This document shows, in pieces, positions 11,501 through 23,305 of a DNA stretch of 64,000 bases. Below the pieces are notes generated by a model. It was not told the DNA's origin, ran no database searches, and was given only the letters and a program-made list of their open reading frames with translations. Position 1 is the stretch's first letter; each line of letters begins with the position of its first letter. Position numbers and translations under genes: made by a program. This stretch comes from Phoronis australis (Eukaryota; Phoronida; Phoronidae): positions 518,525 through 582,524 of the forward strand of contig NMRA01000032.1 in assembly GCA_002633005.1 (NCBI GenBank), given 5' to 3'.

Positions 11501-14500
11501 AGAGGGTAACCATTGGAACGCAATAACTGGAAAATCATAGCTACGTCACTATCAAAATTTAAATTGGTGGAGCAGATTCTCCAGGCACGGTGTAACAAGC
11601 AATTGACTAGACCTCTCTTGTACTGGATAGGCACAAAACTATCAAATTTAAGGTAGAGCCCAGAAAAACTGGGCTTACGATACACAGATGTAACAACGGT
11701 GCTATTATCACGTTTAACCAAGACATCTAGAAAAAGTAAACATGACTCGCGCTCAGATTCAATGGTGAAGTTGATGGACGGATGCATATTGTTCATGTGA
11801 TTAAAAAAGATGTTGACTGAGCTCTTGGATGAAAACACAACAAATGTATCATCCACGTACCTACGATAAAATTGTGGTTTATAGTCCGGTGGACAACTAG
11901 CCAGAGCCTCAGTCTCGAGATTGCACATGAAAATATTAGCTAACACTGGTCCCAGGGGTGAACCCATGGCTACTCCGTCAATCTGATCATAGAAGTTATC
12001 ATCAAACAGAAAATGGTTATGTTTAACAGCGATCGTGAGTAACTTACGTAATTGGTTACGAGTCAATTTATGGACTTTGTCAGTATCATTATACAGCTTG
12101 TTTAGACACAACTCAATGACTTCATCCACGGGTACATTAGTGAAGAGGCTGCAAACGTCTAGACTACACATTAAATGGTGCATCATTAAGTGCACGGACT
12201 TCATTAACAAACTGAAAAGAATTTTTAAGTGTGTAGTCATTCTCACTGATAGGTTTGAGAATTTTAACTAGGAATTTGGCAAGCTCGTGAGTGTATGTTC
12301 CAACACATGACACAATAGGCCGCAGCGGTACACCATCCTTGTGTGTCTCAGGGAGGCCGTATAGACGTGCTGGCTGTGACCCGCATGGTCTAATGAGATT
12401 GTAAGTGTCCTGGTCTAATGCACCTGTCCGTTTAAGATTATATAGACAGTTCTGTAGGTGTTGTTCGCGCTTAGCTGTCGGGCCATGATCGAGCTTGACG
12501 AATTTAGAACTGTCATTAACAATGTCATGTAGCTTAGAGAGGTAATCAGTCTTATCCATGATCACAATACCGTTGCCTTTGTCAGGACGCGCGATGGTGA
12601 TGTCTTGGCGTTGTGACAGGGAACGCAAAGCCTCTTACTCATCCGGTGTGAGATTCTGGAGTTGGTTACTGTTATAACTGTAGATGTAGCGATAACACAG
12701 TTCCCGAAGGCGATGTTTAAGCCTCCTTTTGTCAGGGATTAGGGTAGAAGAGATCTTGTTGTAGAATGATTCGAACCGGCGATGCTTTAGTGTCCATGGC
12801 ATTGATGTGATGAGTGGGGATACTGAAAGTTAACCCTTTGCTAAGGAGTGCTATTTCAGTATCAGTAAGTGGAGTACTGGAAAAATTGACGACAACCTTG
12901 TTGTCATCGAGTACACTCACACTGTAGCCATGTTTGCGTTTGAGACTGCTGATCTTACTAGAAAAACTGGGCTCTACCTTAAATTTGATAGTTTTGTGCC
13001 TATCCAGTACAAGAGAGGTCTAGTCAATTGCCTATTACACCGTGTCTGGAGAATCTGCTCCACCAATTTAAATTTTGATAGTGACGTAGCTATGATTTTC
13101 CAGTTATTGCATTCCAATGGTTACCCTCTGAATTTCTTGAATAGCTGTAAAAGGCACTTTCTTTCAAAAATGAACGAGGCAGATAAGATAGCTGTTATTG
13201 GACCCGAGAAAAAGAAAGTTTTCTTTTCTCTTGGTTACACCGGGCCAAGTAGTATAAAATTGAAACGCCAATTATCTCGCCTTATTTATTGCATAGACCC
13301 AGCAGTTGAACTGATAGTTGTTTTCAAACCCCTTCGGAAACTTTCCAATATGCTGTGTAAACTGAAGTCACCCATCCCTTTATTGAACAAGAGCAATGTT
13401 GTGTATAAGGTTGAATGTGACAACTGTAAGGAATTCTATATAGGACTCACACAGAGACGCCTCTGTGACAGGTTGAAAGAACATCACACCTCAGAGAAAA
13501 GTAACCTATATAGGCATTGTATTAGCTACAATCACCAAGCCAACTCTGTTAGTATTATCTGCAGAGAACTTAATAAGGAGTTACTATACATTAAAGAGTC
13601 ATTGGCCATTGAGAACCAGCATGCCACTGATTCTTGAATAACATGCAGAGCTCTGTAACCCTGCAGCTATGGTAATGACCAGCTACCGACCATATCCTTG
13701 TATCTCTCACTTCACTCTATGGATGTTACCTGAGCTGTATGTTGGCACTTGTTGTCCTAATTGTTGTAAATATCCTGATGATGTCTAATGAAAAGACGAA
13801 ACGATGAATTGAACATGAACTTTTTTATTTGTGCGGCGATTGTCCGGTTTTTGATTTTATTAAAGTTATATTGATCTCTGTTTTGGAATTATGTCATCTT
13901 ACCAGAGATTACCATTTTTATGTTACTTATATTATTCATTACATTGTAATTGTGTTAGTCATAATAAGTGACCTTATATCGCCTACCTCCGTCTCCTGTT
14001 CATCTCTGGTAACGAGCTTGCAAGGCACGTGTCATATATCGATCATACTTATGACTACTGCGTTGGACCATCCCATTTTAAACAATCATTGCTGTTCGAA
14101 CCGTTAATTTAGCTCTCAATATAATTTTATCTGTCAAAAAAATAAAATGGTACTTTTTATGATTTTACTACCATTTAAGAAGACCACGATAATGTAAACG
14201 AATATGATTTTGTACCCCTTGTTTATTGTGGCCTGTATTTTCTATTGTGAAACAAAAGTATCAAAATTTGAGAAATATGAAAAGTACAAGGTGAATGAAC
14301 ATTCAATCATTTGTCGTTTTCAGCATGCGGTGATATACTCGCGGAAACTAGTGGCACCATCACAACGCCAAATTATCCCAAGTCTTATGGAAATAACAGA
14401 GATTGCAACTGGCTTATACAGGTATCACTCGGACTAGGTTATTGCCATCCACGTTAGTAATGGCCCCACCTAAGCCGGAGGCAACAATGCCTTCAAGAAA

Positions 14501-17500
14501 AAATGGGTAAAGCGTAAAATATAAGTGCTGTGCAAAAGCTAGGACAACTACAAAGACAGCAACACTAAAGACGACATCGACGACGTTCAAGACGACCTTG
14601 AACATCACGTCCTCGACGACAATGTCAGCCTTGACAATGGTCAGTGCAACACCGATAAAAACATCGAGGAAGACGAGGACTTCTCTTGCAGCAATACGTA
14701 GTCATCATCATAGTAATGTCATCAAGAACATTGTCAACGAAATTGATAAAAAAACAAAAAAAAATTATTAGTCAATAAAATAAATGTCATCAGAAAATAA
14801 ATTTCGAGTAATTCAAGAAACTCATGTCGTAACCAAAACTGGTGAACGCTGTTGGCAACGCTTCACGTGGCCGATCCATGTAGTGTCAAAGGGAGCCGTC
14901 GCAGGACGCCAGAGCATTGAAGTCCTATAAATACCGTCTCAGTGACGTCTTGCATCCTAGTTTGATAATGTTTATCTAGTCTCGAGATAGCGAATTATTA
15001 CGTACTCTCTAAGCGCACCATTCTTGTCATTAGAACGTGCGAATGACAAGAAGTCCGAACCATGGTTGGTCTTGAACCTTGAGACGACTACTGCACTGAG
15101 CCTTGAGAAACTTACTACGTGCGACGGACCTTAGCCTAATGTAAATATCGACTAACTTCAAAATGGAAAATCAGAGCGTCGATTAACGGGTTACACAGCT
15201 CTGGTAGCTCTTGTCGTGATCTAAAAACATCCCTAGTTTCAACTTGTCGCTTCTATACAACATAACATTTAGTGACGTAGTCACTATTTCCATGATTTGA
15301 CACTGTAGCTGATATTTCTAAATTTCTATAAAATCTAGGGACCCCCCGGATCCACCATTACGCTTACATTCGATGACTTTGATATTGAAGACGACAACGT
15401 GTGTTCTTGGGATTATTTGGAGATAAAGACACATGGCCCACACCATGGTGGACCAAGGTATGTGTCACATAATTGCTCATTTCTTTCATGTAACCCGTAG
15501 TCTAGCATTTCATTGAAACTGAGTTGTGACATATGCTGAGTCTTTTTGTGTTCAGACTCACCGCGGAATACTCAAAATAAAACAGTTGCGTCCAGAACTC
15601 CGGAGTTCTTTAATCCTGAACTCCGTCCGCAATTAAGGAACAACGGAACTCACCTCTACATTTGTAAAAATCATATTTAGTGTACAAGAGAAATATGATA
15701 ATCCGAGTCCCCGAATTCGATGTGCATGCATTCAAATCAAACTAACATTTCTTTTGGGACACCCTGTATAACTCATTACAAAACTTTGACGTGCTTAAAA
15801 TTGCAAAATACGTTGAGAGCATTAATCAAAATATCTGTCTCAAGCTTGATTAATGAGTTACACGGGGCCCTGTTGTTGCATTATCTAGCAATATTTACGA
15901 AACCATCCAGTCTTGATACATTTAGCTTATGACACTGAGGAGAATGAGTTCAGCCTGTTGCAACAACATTTAGTCAGTTCTTCCTAAGTGCATAAATCAA
16001 TTTTTATCGAAGTCTCTTTTCTAATTGAACGTCAAAGAAAACCAAAGATAGACGCTCAACAGTTTCTGAAATGTTTATTTGGGTTTCTGAGTATTATTTG
16101 TTTATGATTTCGTAGTAAAATTCTGGAAAGTAAAGAACATTTACCACACAAATTTAGGACCTGCATGTTGTTTCGCTCAGTGATATTTGTCAGGGTTCTC
16201 CCGTCAGGTGGCTTTGGAAACTGCAAAATGTGATTGTACACAGAGGAGATTCATACAGCAAAAACACTCGATGACCAGGGACGACGAGGCATACAAACTC
16301 ACCATAGTGCACAATACTATTTTAGAGCTCCCAACCACTGACACCTGACGGGAAAACGTCACACTAACGAATAACTCAGAGAAACAGCATCGAGGTCGAA
16401 ATATTCTTTACAATCCGAGGTTTGACGATGGAATCGCTGTCAGTATGTAAACGGTTACGTACTAAAGTAATGTATGATAAATAATGCATGTAAGTGAGTT
16501 TGTTGCTTCTGCCTTTCCAGAATCTGCGGCAAAGGTCCACAGGAAACTGTAGTGTACAACGACACGGCACTGATACTACAATTCCATTCCGACGACAGTT
16601 ACGATTTCAAAGGGTTCAAGATTTCCTACAAAATCAGCTTTGGAGCAATGGGTAAATAGCATAAATATATCTGATTTTGTCTGAAAATATATACTTGAAG
16701 TGTTTGGCATAGCTTGTAAGTTTGATAAATGAGTTAGAGTGGAAGCCGATACACAAGTTTTCAGATAACCTTAAGTCATATAAGATCACCGTACAGACGA
16801 AAGGCTTATCCTTACTTTGCACATCAAAATGAAAATGTAACATACAGACTAATGGTCATAAAAAGGCCTGGAACGCGAAAAAGCCACGCACATTCCATAA
16901 AATATTCTGCATTTTCCGTACGACGTTATAACGAATACATAGATTATCGCACATACGTAGGAATACTATTGCCATTTCCTATCGTGAATTCATTTCATCT
17001 TGAAATGTCCCAACGAGACCGTGTGCTTCAGCTCGCTGTTAAATGACGTCAAGTATGCCTGTTGGATAAGACAATCTGAGAAAGTGTTGAATAATCAGTA
17101 AAGTTTTATTTCATAATAAATTGATCAGAATTTTCAGTTTGTGAAATGTACGAGATGAAGCACTGAACCATTCAAAAATATTAAAAGTTTGTCGAAAACT
17201 TCGAAACAATCCATGCGGGACAATAAAAATTGAAAAATTCCCTAAACCGAGGTGTACAGAAGTGTCATTTTTAGCTTCGATGAATTTTTTAGTTTTCTTT
17301 GCCTATTTTCGTGTCTTAGCTTCTGGACTGTAAATAATAACAGAAACATTTCCCTGTCTCGGTGTTGATCACAGCATTCATTGGAAAATAACGGTGGAAA
17401 CTGTGCTGATTTGCTGAACTTAAGGCAAGGACTGTATGCAAAAAGCAGATTTTACGCTACGGCCCGCAAGGCTGGAGATTTTAACCCTGCGAGCAAACGA

Positions 17501-18131
17501 TTGGCTCAGTAAAAAACACATAGTCGTTATTTAATAGGTCTTAATTTCCTGTGAAGACCTTAGCTCTCAGTGTCGATGTACTGTATGGATCCATAACGAA
17601 AGGTTTTCGTGGGATTTGACTTAGATTTTGGCTGACCTAGGTTGAAACTTCAGCGAGGCCCAAAAATAGCCGCCTGATCACTGTGATTCGGAATTTGCAT
17701 TGGTAAAAACAGAAAACTGTTTTTAGAGCAGCAAAACTGCATTTTCAGGAACGACGCCTTGGATTAATGATTTAGGTAACTCAGATGATTGAGCCCGATA
17801 AAATTAGGCGCTGTACACGCGAATTTACTCCATCAGCAGACTGCAGAGGCCTGAATGTAGAATTGGTAGTGGTAGTGGTTTGAGTTTGCATATCTTACGT
17901 ACGTCACTACAATCGAATCGGCCAAACGCATTTTTATGCACGTGAATGTTTTTATCTGCAGTCAATGGTGGGTGGTCTAACTGGAATCCATGGACACAGT
18001 GTTCCAAGTCATGTGGACTAGGTCTAAAGCTGAGGAGGCGTTATTGTAACAACCCTTCCCCGGCCGATGGCGGACAAAAGTGCAATGGAGACGCCACAGA
18101 CTTCTCCATCTGTAATATGGCAATTTGTTAA
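5376..18131 (+). CDS. Secreted astacin metalloprotease, astacin-EGF-CUB-TSP1 (5' partial)
   Basis: Seven exons join in frame: 5376-5579, 6937-7066, 10422-10541, 14324-14421, 15339-15457, 16521-16651 and 17962-18131 (TAA). They give 323 residues of the C-terminal part. Exon 1 carries the zinc-binding signature HELMHTLGFYHEQSR and the Met-turn SVMHY, which define astacins (M12A). A six-cysteine EGF, one CUB with four cysteines and calcium-type acidic residues, and one C-terminal TSP1 repeat follow. Known astacins of this layout cleave extracellular matrix, cuticle or growth-factor antagonists; this order resembles nematode NAS subgroup V more than tolloid/BMP1, which have several CUBs. The signal peptide, prodomain and N-terminal half of the catalytic domain were not found in the window. 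Several introns are enlarged by mobile elements. All phases agree and I saw no lesion, so the gene looks functional. Substrate is unknown. Confidence 0.88.
5741..5823. repeat. (AAT/AAC)n microsatellite in intron
   Basis: Imperfect ATA/ATAACA repeats just downstream of the catalytic exon. They extend an open frame past the donor site, but this is intron read-through. Confidence 0.85.
6937..7066 (+). CDS. Astacin gene exon: C-terminal end of catalytic domain
   Basis: The acceptor is TTTCCAG and the donor is GTATTC. It encodes the end of the astacin domain, with IQLRIGQREKMSFLDTMSIN near the family's usual LSxxD sequence and a terminal MYSC cysteine. It leaves one base for the next exon. Confidence 0.88.
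7304..8185 (-). mobile_element. Decayed LINE (non-LTR retrotransposon) 3' fragment
   Basis: On the minus strand, 7304-7738 encodes a cysteine-histidine motif (CTFCKCFPETLEHLF, then ECEYVNSFW) of the zinc-binding type found C-terminal to LINE reverse transcriptases. The frame continues upstream through 7760-7969 (MWNLYYKLP, FPLLHRILPTN) after one in-frame stop near 7759. Sequence upstream to about 8185 remains LINE-like (FLDWNGNFYTFESF) but is frameshifted near 8050. The reverse transcriptase core is absent, so this is a 5'-truncated dead copy in an astacin gene intron. Confidence 0.8.
8209..10025 (-). mobile_element. TTAA-type DNA transposon, copy B (1.81 kb, inverted)
   Basis: The element spans 8213-10021 with TTAA at 8209-8212 and 10022-10025. 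Its termini are AGGAGAATGCCAACC and GGGTGGCATTCTCCT. Reversed, it aligns with copy A along most of its length; for example, GGTGTTGAAATTATCC near one end and GAGCCACTTCCTAAGCATTTC near the other both occur in copy A. The minus-strand frame 9624-9911 corresponds to the first open frame of copy A but is longer here. No transposase is recognisable. Confidence 0.85.
10422..10541 (+). CDS. Astacin gene exon: EGF-like domain
   Basis: The acceptor is TGCATTACAG and the donor is GTAAGT. Six cysteines are spaced as an EGF module, ending CSCVCPDGLGGVDC. It is joined in phase 1 to the exons on either side. Confidence 0.9.
10770..12960 (-). mobile_element. Penelope-like retroelement, near full-length but broken
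   Basis: The minus strand encodes, in order, an N-terminal segment (12960-12640), a reverse transcriptase core (12628 to 11374) and a C-terminal GIY-YIG endonuclease (10955-11281). The RT core includes FTNVP, AMGSPLGPVLANIF and the YVDD catalytic box. The endonuclease shows VVYKVECDNCKEFYIGLTQRR. This RT plus GIY-YIG layout defines Penelope-like elements. Lesions are an in-frame stop near 12634, a frame change near 12170-12240, a missing T near 11408 and a TAA near 11360. The copy cannot make an intact protein. It lies in an astacin gene intron, opposite to the gene. Confidence 0.9.
10828..10855 (-). ncRNA. Hammerhead-like ribozyme core in Penelope-like tail (degenerate)
   Basis: On the minus strand, CTGATGA is followed by a short stem-loop and GAAAC, the conserved core of hammerhead ribozymes. 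Such ribozymes are known in the terminal repeats of Penelope-like elements. Stem II has one mismatch here. I could not confirm stems I and III by eye. Confidence 0.4.
12960..13863 (+). mobile_element. Second Penelope-like copy, 5'-truncated, inverted, head-to-head
   Basis: From about 12960 the plus strand repeats the last third of the preceding element in opposite orientation. Reading from GLYLKFDSFVP, it runs through the GIY-YIG domain without a break to a stop at 13637. Where the minus copy has a frameshift and stop, this copy is intact. Substitutions between the two are few. Similarity ends around GGTTTTTGATTTTATT near 13863, matching 10770 of the first copy. Inverted truncated partners are typical of Penelope-like insertions. 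Confidence 0.88.
13775..13802 (+). ncRNA. Hammerhead-like ribozyme core in Penelope-like tail
   Basis: CTGATGA (13775-13781), a perfect four-pair stem (GTCT with AGAC) around an AATGAAA loop, then GAAAC (13798-13802). This matches the hammerhead core consensus and its known location in Penelope-like elements. The remaining stems were not resolved. Confidence 0.5.
14324..14421 (+). CDS. Astacin gene exon: first part of CUB domain
   Basis: The acceptor is CGTTTTCAG and the donor is GTATCA. It encodes the typical CUB opening, PCGDILAETSGTITTPNYP, and the second cysteine with its tryptophan (DCNWLI). Confidence 0.92.
15339..15457 (+). CDS. Astacin gene exon: middle of CUB domain
   Basis: The acceptor is AATCTAG and the donor is GTATGT. 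It encodes PPGSTITLTFDDFDIE and the third-cysteine motif CSWDYLEI. The acidic residues match the calcium-binding CUB type. Confidence 0.9.
16521..16651 (+). CDS. Astacin gene exon: last part of CUB domain
   Basis: The acceptor is GCCTTTCCAG and the donor is GTAAAT. It supplies the fourth cysteine (ICGKGPQ) and the terminal strand (LQFHSDDSYDFKGFKISY), in which the SDDSY acidic pair fits calcium-binding CUB domains. Confidence 0.9.
17962..18131 (+). CDS. Astacin gene terminal exon: TSP1 repeat
   Basis: The acceptor is TTTATCTGCAG and the exon ends at TAA. It has a classic thrombospondin type 1 repeat with WSNWNPW (C-mannosylation type), CSKSCG (a POFUT2 O-fucose consensus) and six cysteines. 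The protein stops directly after the last one. Confidence 0.92.
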
Positions 18132-18228
18132 AGACGGCGTGAAATGAGCCAACTGCCTTTTAGATATGTTAAATAACATACTTTTGTGCAACATATCTTT
18201 GTTTCGTTTTATTTCACACAACCACTAA

Positions 18229-21200
18229 TTAATGGGGCTATTCGACGTGGTGTCGCTGCTGTACTAGTCGTGATTGAATTGCGCATGCGTCGCTGTCTGC
18301 ATGTAAACAGCTGGTAAAAAGACGGAATTGTTATCAAAATACGTCGTCGCGCTAAGCCTTATTATTGCTGTTTTACCGGGTGCAAATCCTCGACAGGTGG
18401 TCATAAATTCCCAAAAGACCTAACGTTACTACAGGCGTGAAGAATTGTCGTCAAAAGGGTCAACCAAGTGACAAAAAAGCGTGTGGATGCAGAAACCTCA
18501 CGCCCCGTTACATAATCATGTTACTTGGAAAGCTTTTAGCAATTAAGTTTCTATAGACATCGCTCAGTGATGTTATCCCCACCAATTACCCCCACTGAAT
18601 AACCGGTTTATTCAGTGGAACTAAGTATTTCTCTTCAGAAACTCACCCGGGTAGGCAAGCAGCACATATCCACATATATTGTCCTGGATGTGGGTAATCC
18701 TAATATAAGAGATGTATGGGACGTGCCACTCAGAAATCAAGGGTGACTTTTCCAAACAATTACTTTACAAAACTGTACTATGTCAAAAAGAATTTCTAGA
18801 TGAGTGAATTTCCTTATTTTATAATGTATCCCACCGCCAGGACTACCAAATTATAGTTACCGAATTAACATGAATGTGCTATTCAATAAATTCATATATA
18901 ACGTTGCACTGGAATAAATATTGACATCTAGAATGAATTTTATTTGTTGAGATCAGAAACACGTTTGAATTGTCATGAAAAATACACATTCTTAAATCAC
19001 TTGTAGCCTTTTCACATATTTTGATTCAGATCTTTTAAGATTTAACAATAAGGCTTGGATACAAAGATTATTTGTTTCTACATATAAACATGAAGACGAA
19101 ATGTCAAGTAAGTTCTGCCATACAGAAGTAGTTTTATCTTGTGTTTTTTTTAATTTGCTAATAGTTATCTGACTATTCTGTAATAGGTGAGAAAAAACGA
19201 CTGAAACCAGCCGCCTTATCGTCTATTATACCTTTCGACAAAGTGAAAAGCAGTCCTTCAGCATTAACCTTTGGGAATTGAGCATTTCAATTCAGAAAGT
19301 CAGCCCTTGATATCCCTGAAAGAGAAAATTACAGTTGTTCTTAACAAATAATGTTGTTCCGTTGTATGTATGTGGTTATTCATTTTGCCATTTTGTTTTT
19401 AATACACTGATTATTGTTCATTCTCGATTCTTGAGCATAACAGATTCTTATCCAGCTAGCTACGATTGAAAATTTACTTTGCTTGAACGTGAAACTTTTG
19501 TTATAGACAAGTTAACACAAAACTTAAAACTGTTCAGAGGCCTTCTTAAAAAAGCTTTAAAAATAGTTACACTCACCGGATATTTCTATAGGTCAACAGG
19601 AAAATGACAATTCGCAAGCGTAATCGGTAATCACTTCAGCTTTATAAAGAAGCAGCACAACTGCACTGTATGGGGCTTTAAAACTGAAGAAATATTGCGG
19701 TTTGAATAATTAGTGACAAACGTGCCTGTTGATGAAAAATTTATTCGATCATCAAAGTGTAACATTAACGGGCTTTTTACTGACAATAAGACAATCGATG
19801 CAGTCCCTGAATGTCATTTCCGCATAGTGCGTACCAAGATGAAAAGTTTTTACCATTAGTATAACCTCTTTCTTCTGAAAGGAAAGGTTAATGTCACTTA
19901 ATGATAAAGGACAGGTATTTATACCAGATGCTTTTGGTTTTCATTTCACTGGGATCGAGTTTCAATGGCCTATAGAAGCACTTGTAAAAAGGTCCAGTTT
20001 AGGCACGTGGCTTTCCTTCATGTAACCTCATTCAGCCTCAGTAAAGTCCACAATTAGATCCTTGAAGATAAACATAACATCATATCACTTGACTCACTTT
20101 GTGCCCAAAATCTGACCCTAAACTAGACCAGAGTGTAACTGGGTCTTCGTTAGATTCAGTCCTTCATGTTTCTTCCAGGAGAGGATTTAAGCCATTGTTG
20201 TCCATACATGACTCATTGCCTATGGAAGGGCATCCTCACCAATGAGGTTGGCTGGTGTAGCAGTCAGATATAGCACCTCTTCACACAGAAACAATCCAAT
20301 GGCACATTTTCGTACGGTAGTTTAGTGCTGTGATTCCCATTTCTCCAATGCCACTTTCTTGTACATTGTGCCATACAACACTTCTGGTGTGTGGACGACA
20401 TGCTGTGGGAAGAGAAAGGAGTAACAAAGCTTGTCGATGTTGCGGCTTGAAGTGGCCTTGAAAATGACACTGAACATGGAAGAAATATTGAAACATGAAT
20501 AATTAAGTACGCCAGGTTGGATCAAAAATGTTGCCATTGTAACTGCTTTACAATTTCACACAAAATTAAATAATTACTATTTCTAGAAAGCAAGGGTGTA
20601 TACATGTATATTTATATAATAATTATTGATTTGTACAGAGCTGCGTCGTTATTTCTCATTCCTAGCCATAACAATGCTTTAAACGCATCACTTGTCTGCA
20701 AAATATGCAAGTTATTTGAGACAACTTTAAACCTTTGCTACTCATTTTCAACCCAATTTTGATACTTTCAGCAATTATAAACACCGATTACAGAATCATG
20801 GGACTGTCAAGCACACTTCTGGTCTAAGGCTGAGGGAACCGTTTCTCAGATTTTTTATTTTTCTTCTAATAGAGGATATGACATTTCAAGGCTTGAGTTG
20901 AGACTGCTTAGTTGTTGAGAATTCAGAGAATGCAATATATTTTTACGCCTTTATAATGGATACCAAAACAGTTTCATGAAACGTGAAACAACTTCATGAA
21001 GGTTAAGAATTACTTCACCATGCTCTTTCCCCCGAACACTATTACCTGTTATTTCCACACATTCAGTTGCTGCAACGCACGAAATTTTACAACCCCAACA
21101 CCCTATGCCAACCTCCCGTTAAGGACCTGAATAAGTAAATTAATAAAAAAACTTACATACCTTTCTTTAAAAATAGCTGACCATTTTTCAGAGGCTTTGT

Positions 21201-22001
21201 TCTTTGTTTCCGATATAGAAAGTAGGGGCTTTGACAACAAATCTGCACTGGATAGAAAGATCTTCCTGGTTAACTGCGAGCAGTCAACTGCTTAAAACCA
21301 ATTTTTGTCCATTCAGGGACGGTTGTAGAAGTAATGCATATCTCCTCTACACGGTACTAGCCCAAAAACCTAAAAACCAAAGGTCAGGTGAAAACAGACA
21401 TGATATATTTCCATGCCAACGTGTAATAGATTTCCGGACGACATGGGATAGGGAGTAAACAAATAGTCTAATGGATATTTGTCACGTACCCTTTGGGGCT
21501 TAATTTGGGCTTGGATTGTGATCTTACTTCTCTAACAAACATCGAGTTGACATCATAAACATTCAGCATTCATTGATATAGCTATTACTGATAAACCTGT
21601 TTGAAATCATTCCAAACTTTAATAATACTGCTTTGATATACGAAAATATCCCGAATGCTACGTCAAGTATTGTAACGCACATCAGTCATCACAACAAACA
21701 ATGATTTACCGACTGGCGACTGCAGCGAAGTCGACATCGTCCAGTACTTAAATTAACAAGTATCAGTATTGTAAACATGGAATAATCGTTAAAATAATCA
21801 CAAACCTTACTTTTGTATAAGGTCATGCTTACGTCCTCTCACAGAAGCACCCTTTTCACGCAATCTCAGGTTCAGTTGGCACGGCTGCAAGTCATTTCAT
21901 CATGTATTTAAAGGGCTCGCGAAACCGAGGCTGCTTAATCTGTCATCACTAGTACAGGCGCGCCCTCTAGTAAGGTAAAGATTGTCGAATAGCCCCATTA
22001 C
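18229..22001 (+). mobile_element. THAP-type DNA transposon, decayed (3.77 kb)
   Basis: The ends are exact inverted repeats of 14 nt, TGGGGCTATTCGAC at 18233 and its complement ending at 21997. They are flanked by TTAA (18229-18232) and TTAC (21998-22001), a TTAA duplication with one change. Near the left end, one frame reads YYCCFTGCKSS then HKFPKDLT (about 18360-18430). This matches the start of a THAP zinc finger, which occurs in P-element and Kolobok transposases. A stop follows shortly, and the rest has only short frames. TTAA flanks favour Kolobok; P elements make 8 bp duplications. Confidence 0.7.
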
Positions 22002-23305
22002 TACACATTTTATCCCCCCTCATATTATGTGCCCCCATCGACAACCCCTCTCATTTTCTTGACCTTTCAAAGTCCACTGGTGTACTGACATCATCTTTAT
22101 GTCCAGCACATTACCGCACTAACGACAGCTAGCCTGAACAGAGACAGTCCAAAATTAAGTAGTTTGCTCAAGGAACGTCACCAATTGACCTATACATGTA
22201 GCTAGGATTTTGAGTGACGGCTTAACTGACCAATCAGAACGCAGCATTATTAACACATCTTCTTTTCCAAGCCGCCATTTTACCCGACAAAAACACGTTG
22301 CCGGGTAAAACTTATGGTTTGTTTGTCGACTTTTCGCAAGGGGCGGAGCTTGCGATAGCTCCATTAGAAACATCGCCGACGTAAGGCATCAATGTCGATT
22401 GATAACGCGATTTCTAACCACAGCAATCATGTCAGGTAAAGCACCCTTCGAACCCAACACACTGAACAGCGTAGATCTCTGATAGGGTGCTATCGATTCA
22501 CTTACGGCGAAACAAGTTTCGAAGTATTTGCACCCATGTAAAACGCCGTACAACAGCTACGTTTCGTACTAAATCTGACAACGGTAAACTTACCGAACAT
22601 GGTGGTGGAAAAACATATATTTTCACGTAAGATGTCCTGATTATCCAGTAACAACATTCCCGACAATAAATTACTGGGGCAGTGGTCTGTCCCATTGTTT
22701 GAAATGTCGTCAATAAACGTGAAGACGACAACCCTTGGCTATTACTTGACAAACGACGGTCAAAACTTGTCTTGTAGCAGAGTAATCATAAGTTGGCAAG
22801 AAATTTTCCAGCCCTCGTTTCTGGGACAGCGCACGGGACTCATGCATGAGTCATCATTCAATCTCATGTTGCTGCCAGTGTATCGAGTACTCCAGTGGTT
22901 CAAGAGTGGAAACTTAGACGTACACACCACACCCAAGTCGCCCATCAGAAGAGAACGGCGACAGTTCTAAATAAAATAGTGTACCAGCTTGGCGCTACTC
23001 GAATACGTGTTACGATTAGATAGCGCCGATTCAGCTTTAGTCTTGTGACACATTCTTTTTACTCAACATCACGAAAGGGTGTATTAAAAACCCCACATGT
23101 GAACGATAATGGGTACACTTTGGAGGCACGCACTGGAAAAAGTGTGCAACCAGCATGTCGATAGGTTGTGCTATGACCAGGACGCTGTCAAACAATAAAA
23201 CGCATAGTGCAATTGGTCTTTTAAATCAAAGGATACCGACTGCGAAAGTCCGCTCAACCTACCTAGATACAACATTTGCATTTACATGTAGGCTTATCTG
23301 AGACC

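Noticed and set aside
12930-13637. A host GIY-YIG gene on the plus strand
   Set aside because: It duplicates the adjacent Penelope-like element in reverse orientation, including its non-coding tail, so it is element sequence.
20264-20537. Three overlapping minus-strand frames
   Set aside because: They occupy the same strand in different frames inside the decayed THAP-type transposon, and none shows a transposase motif.
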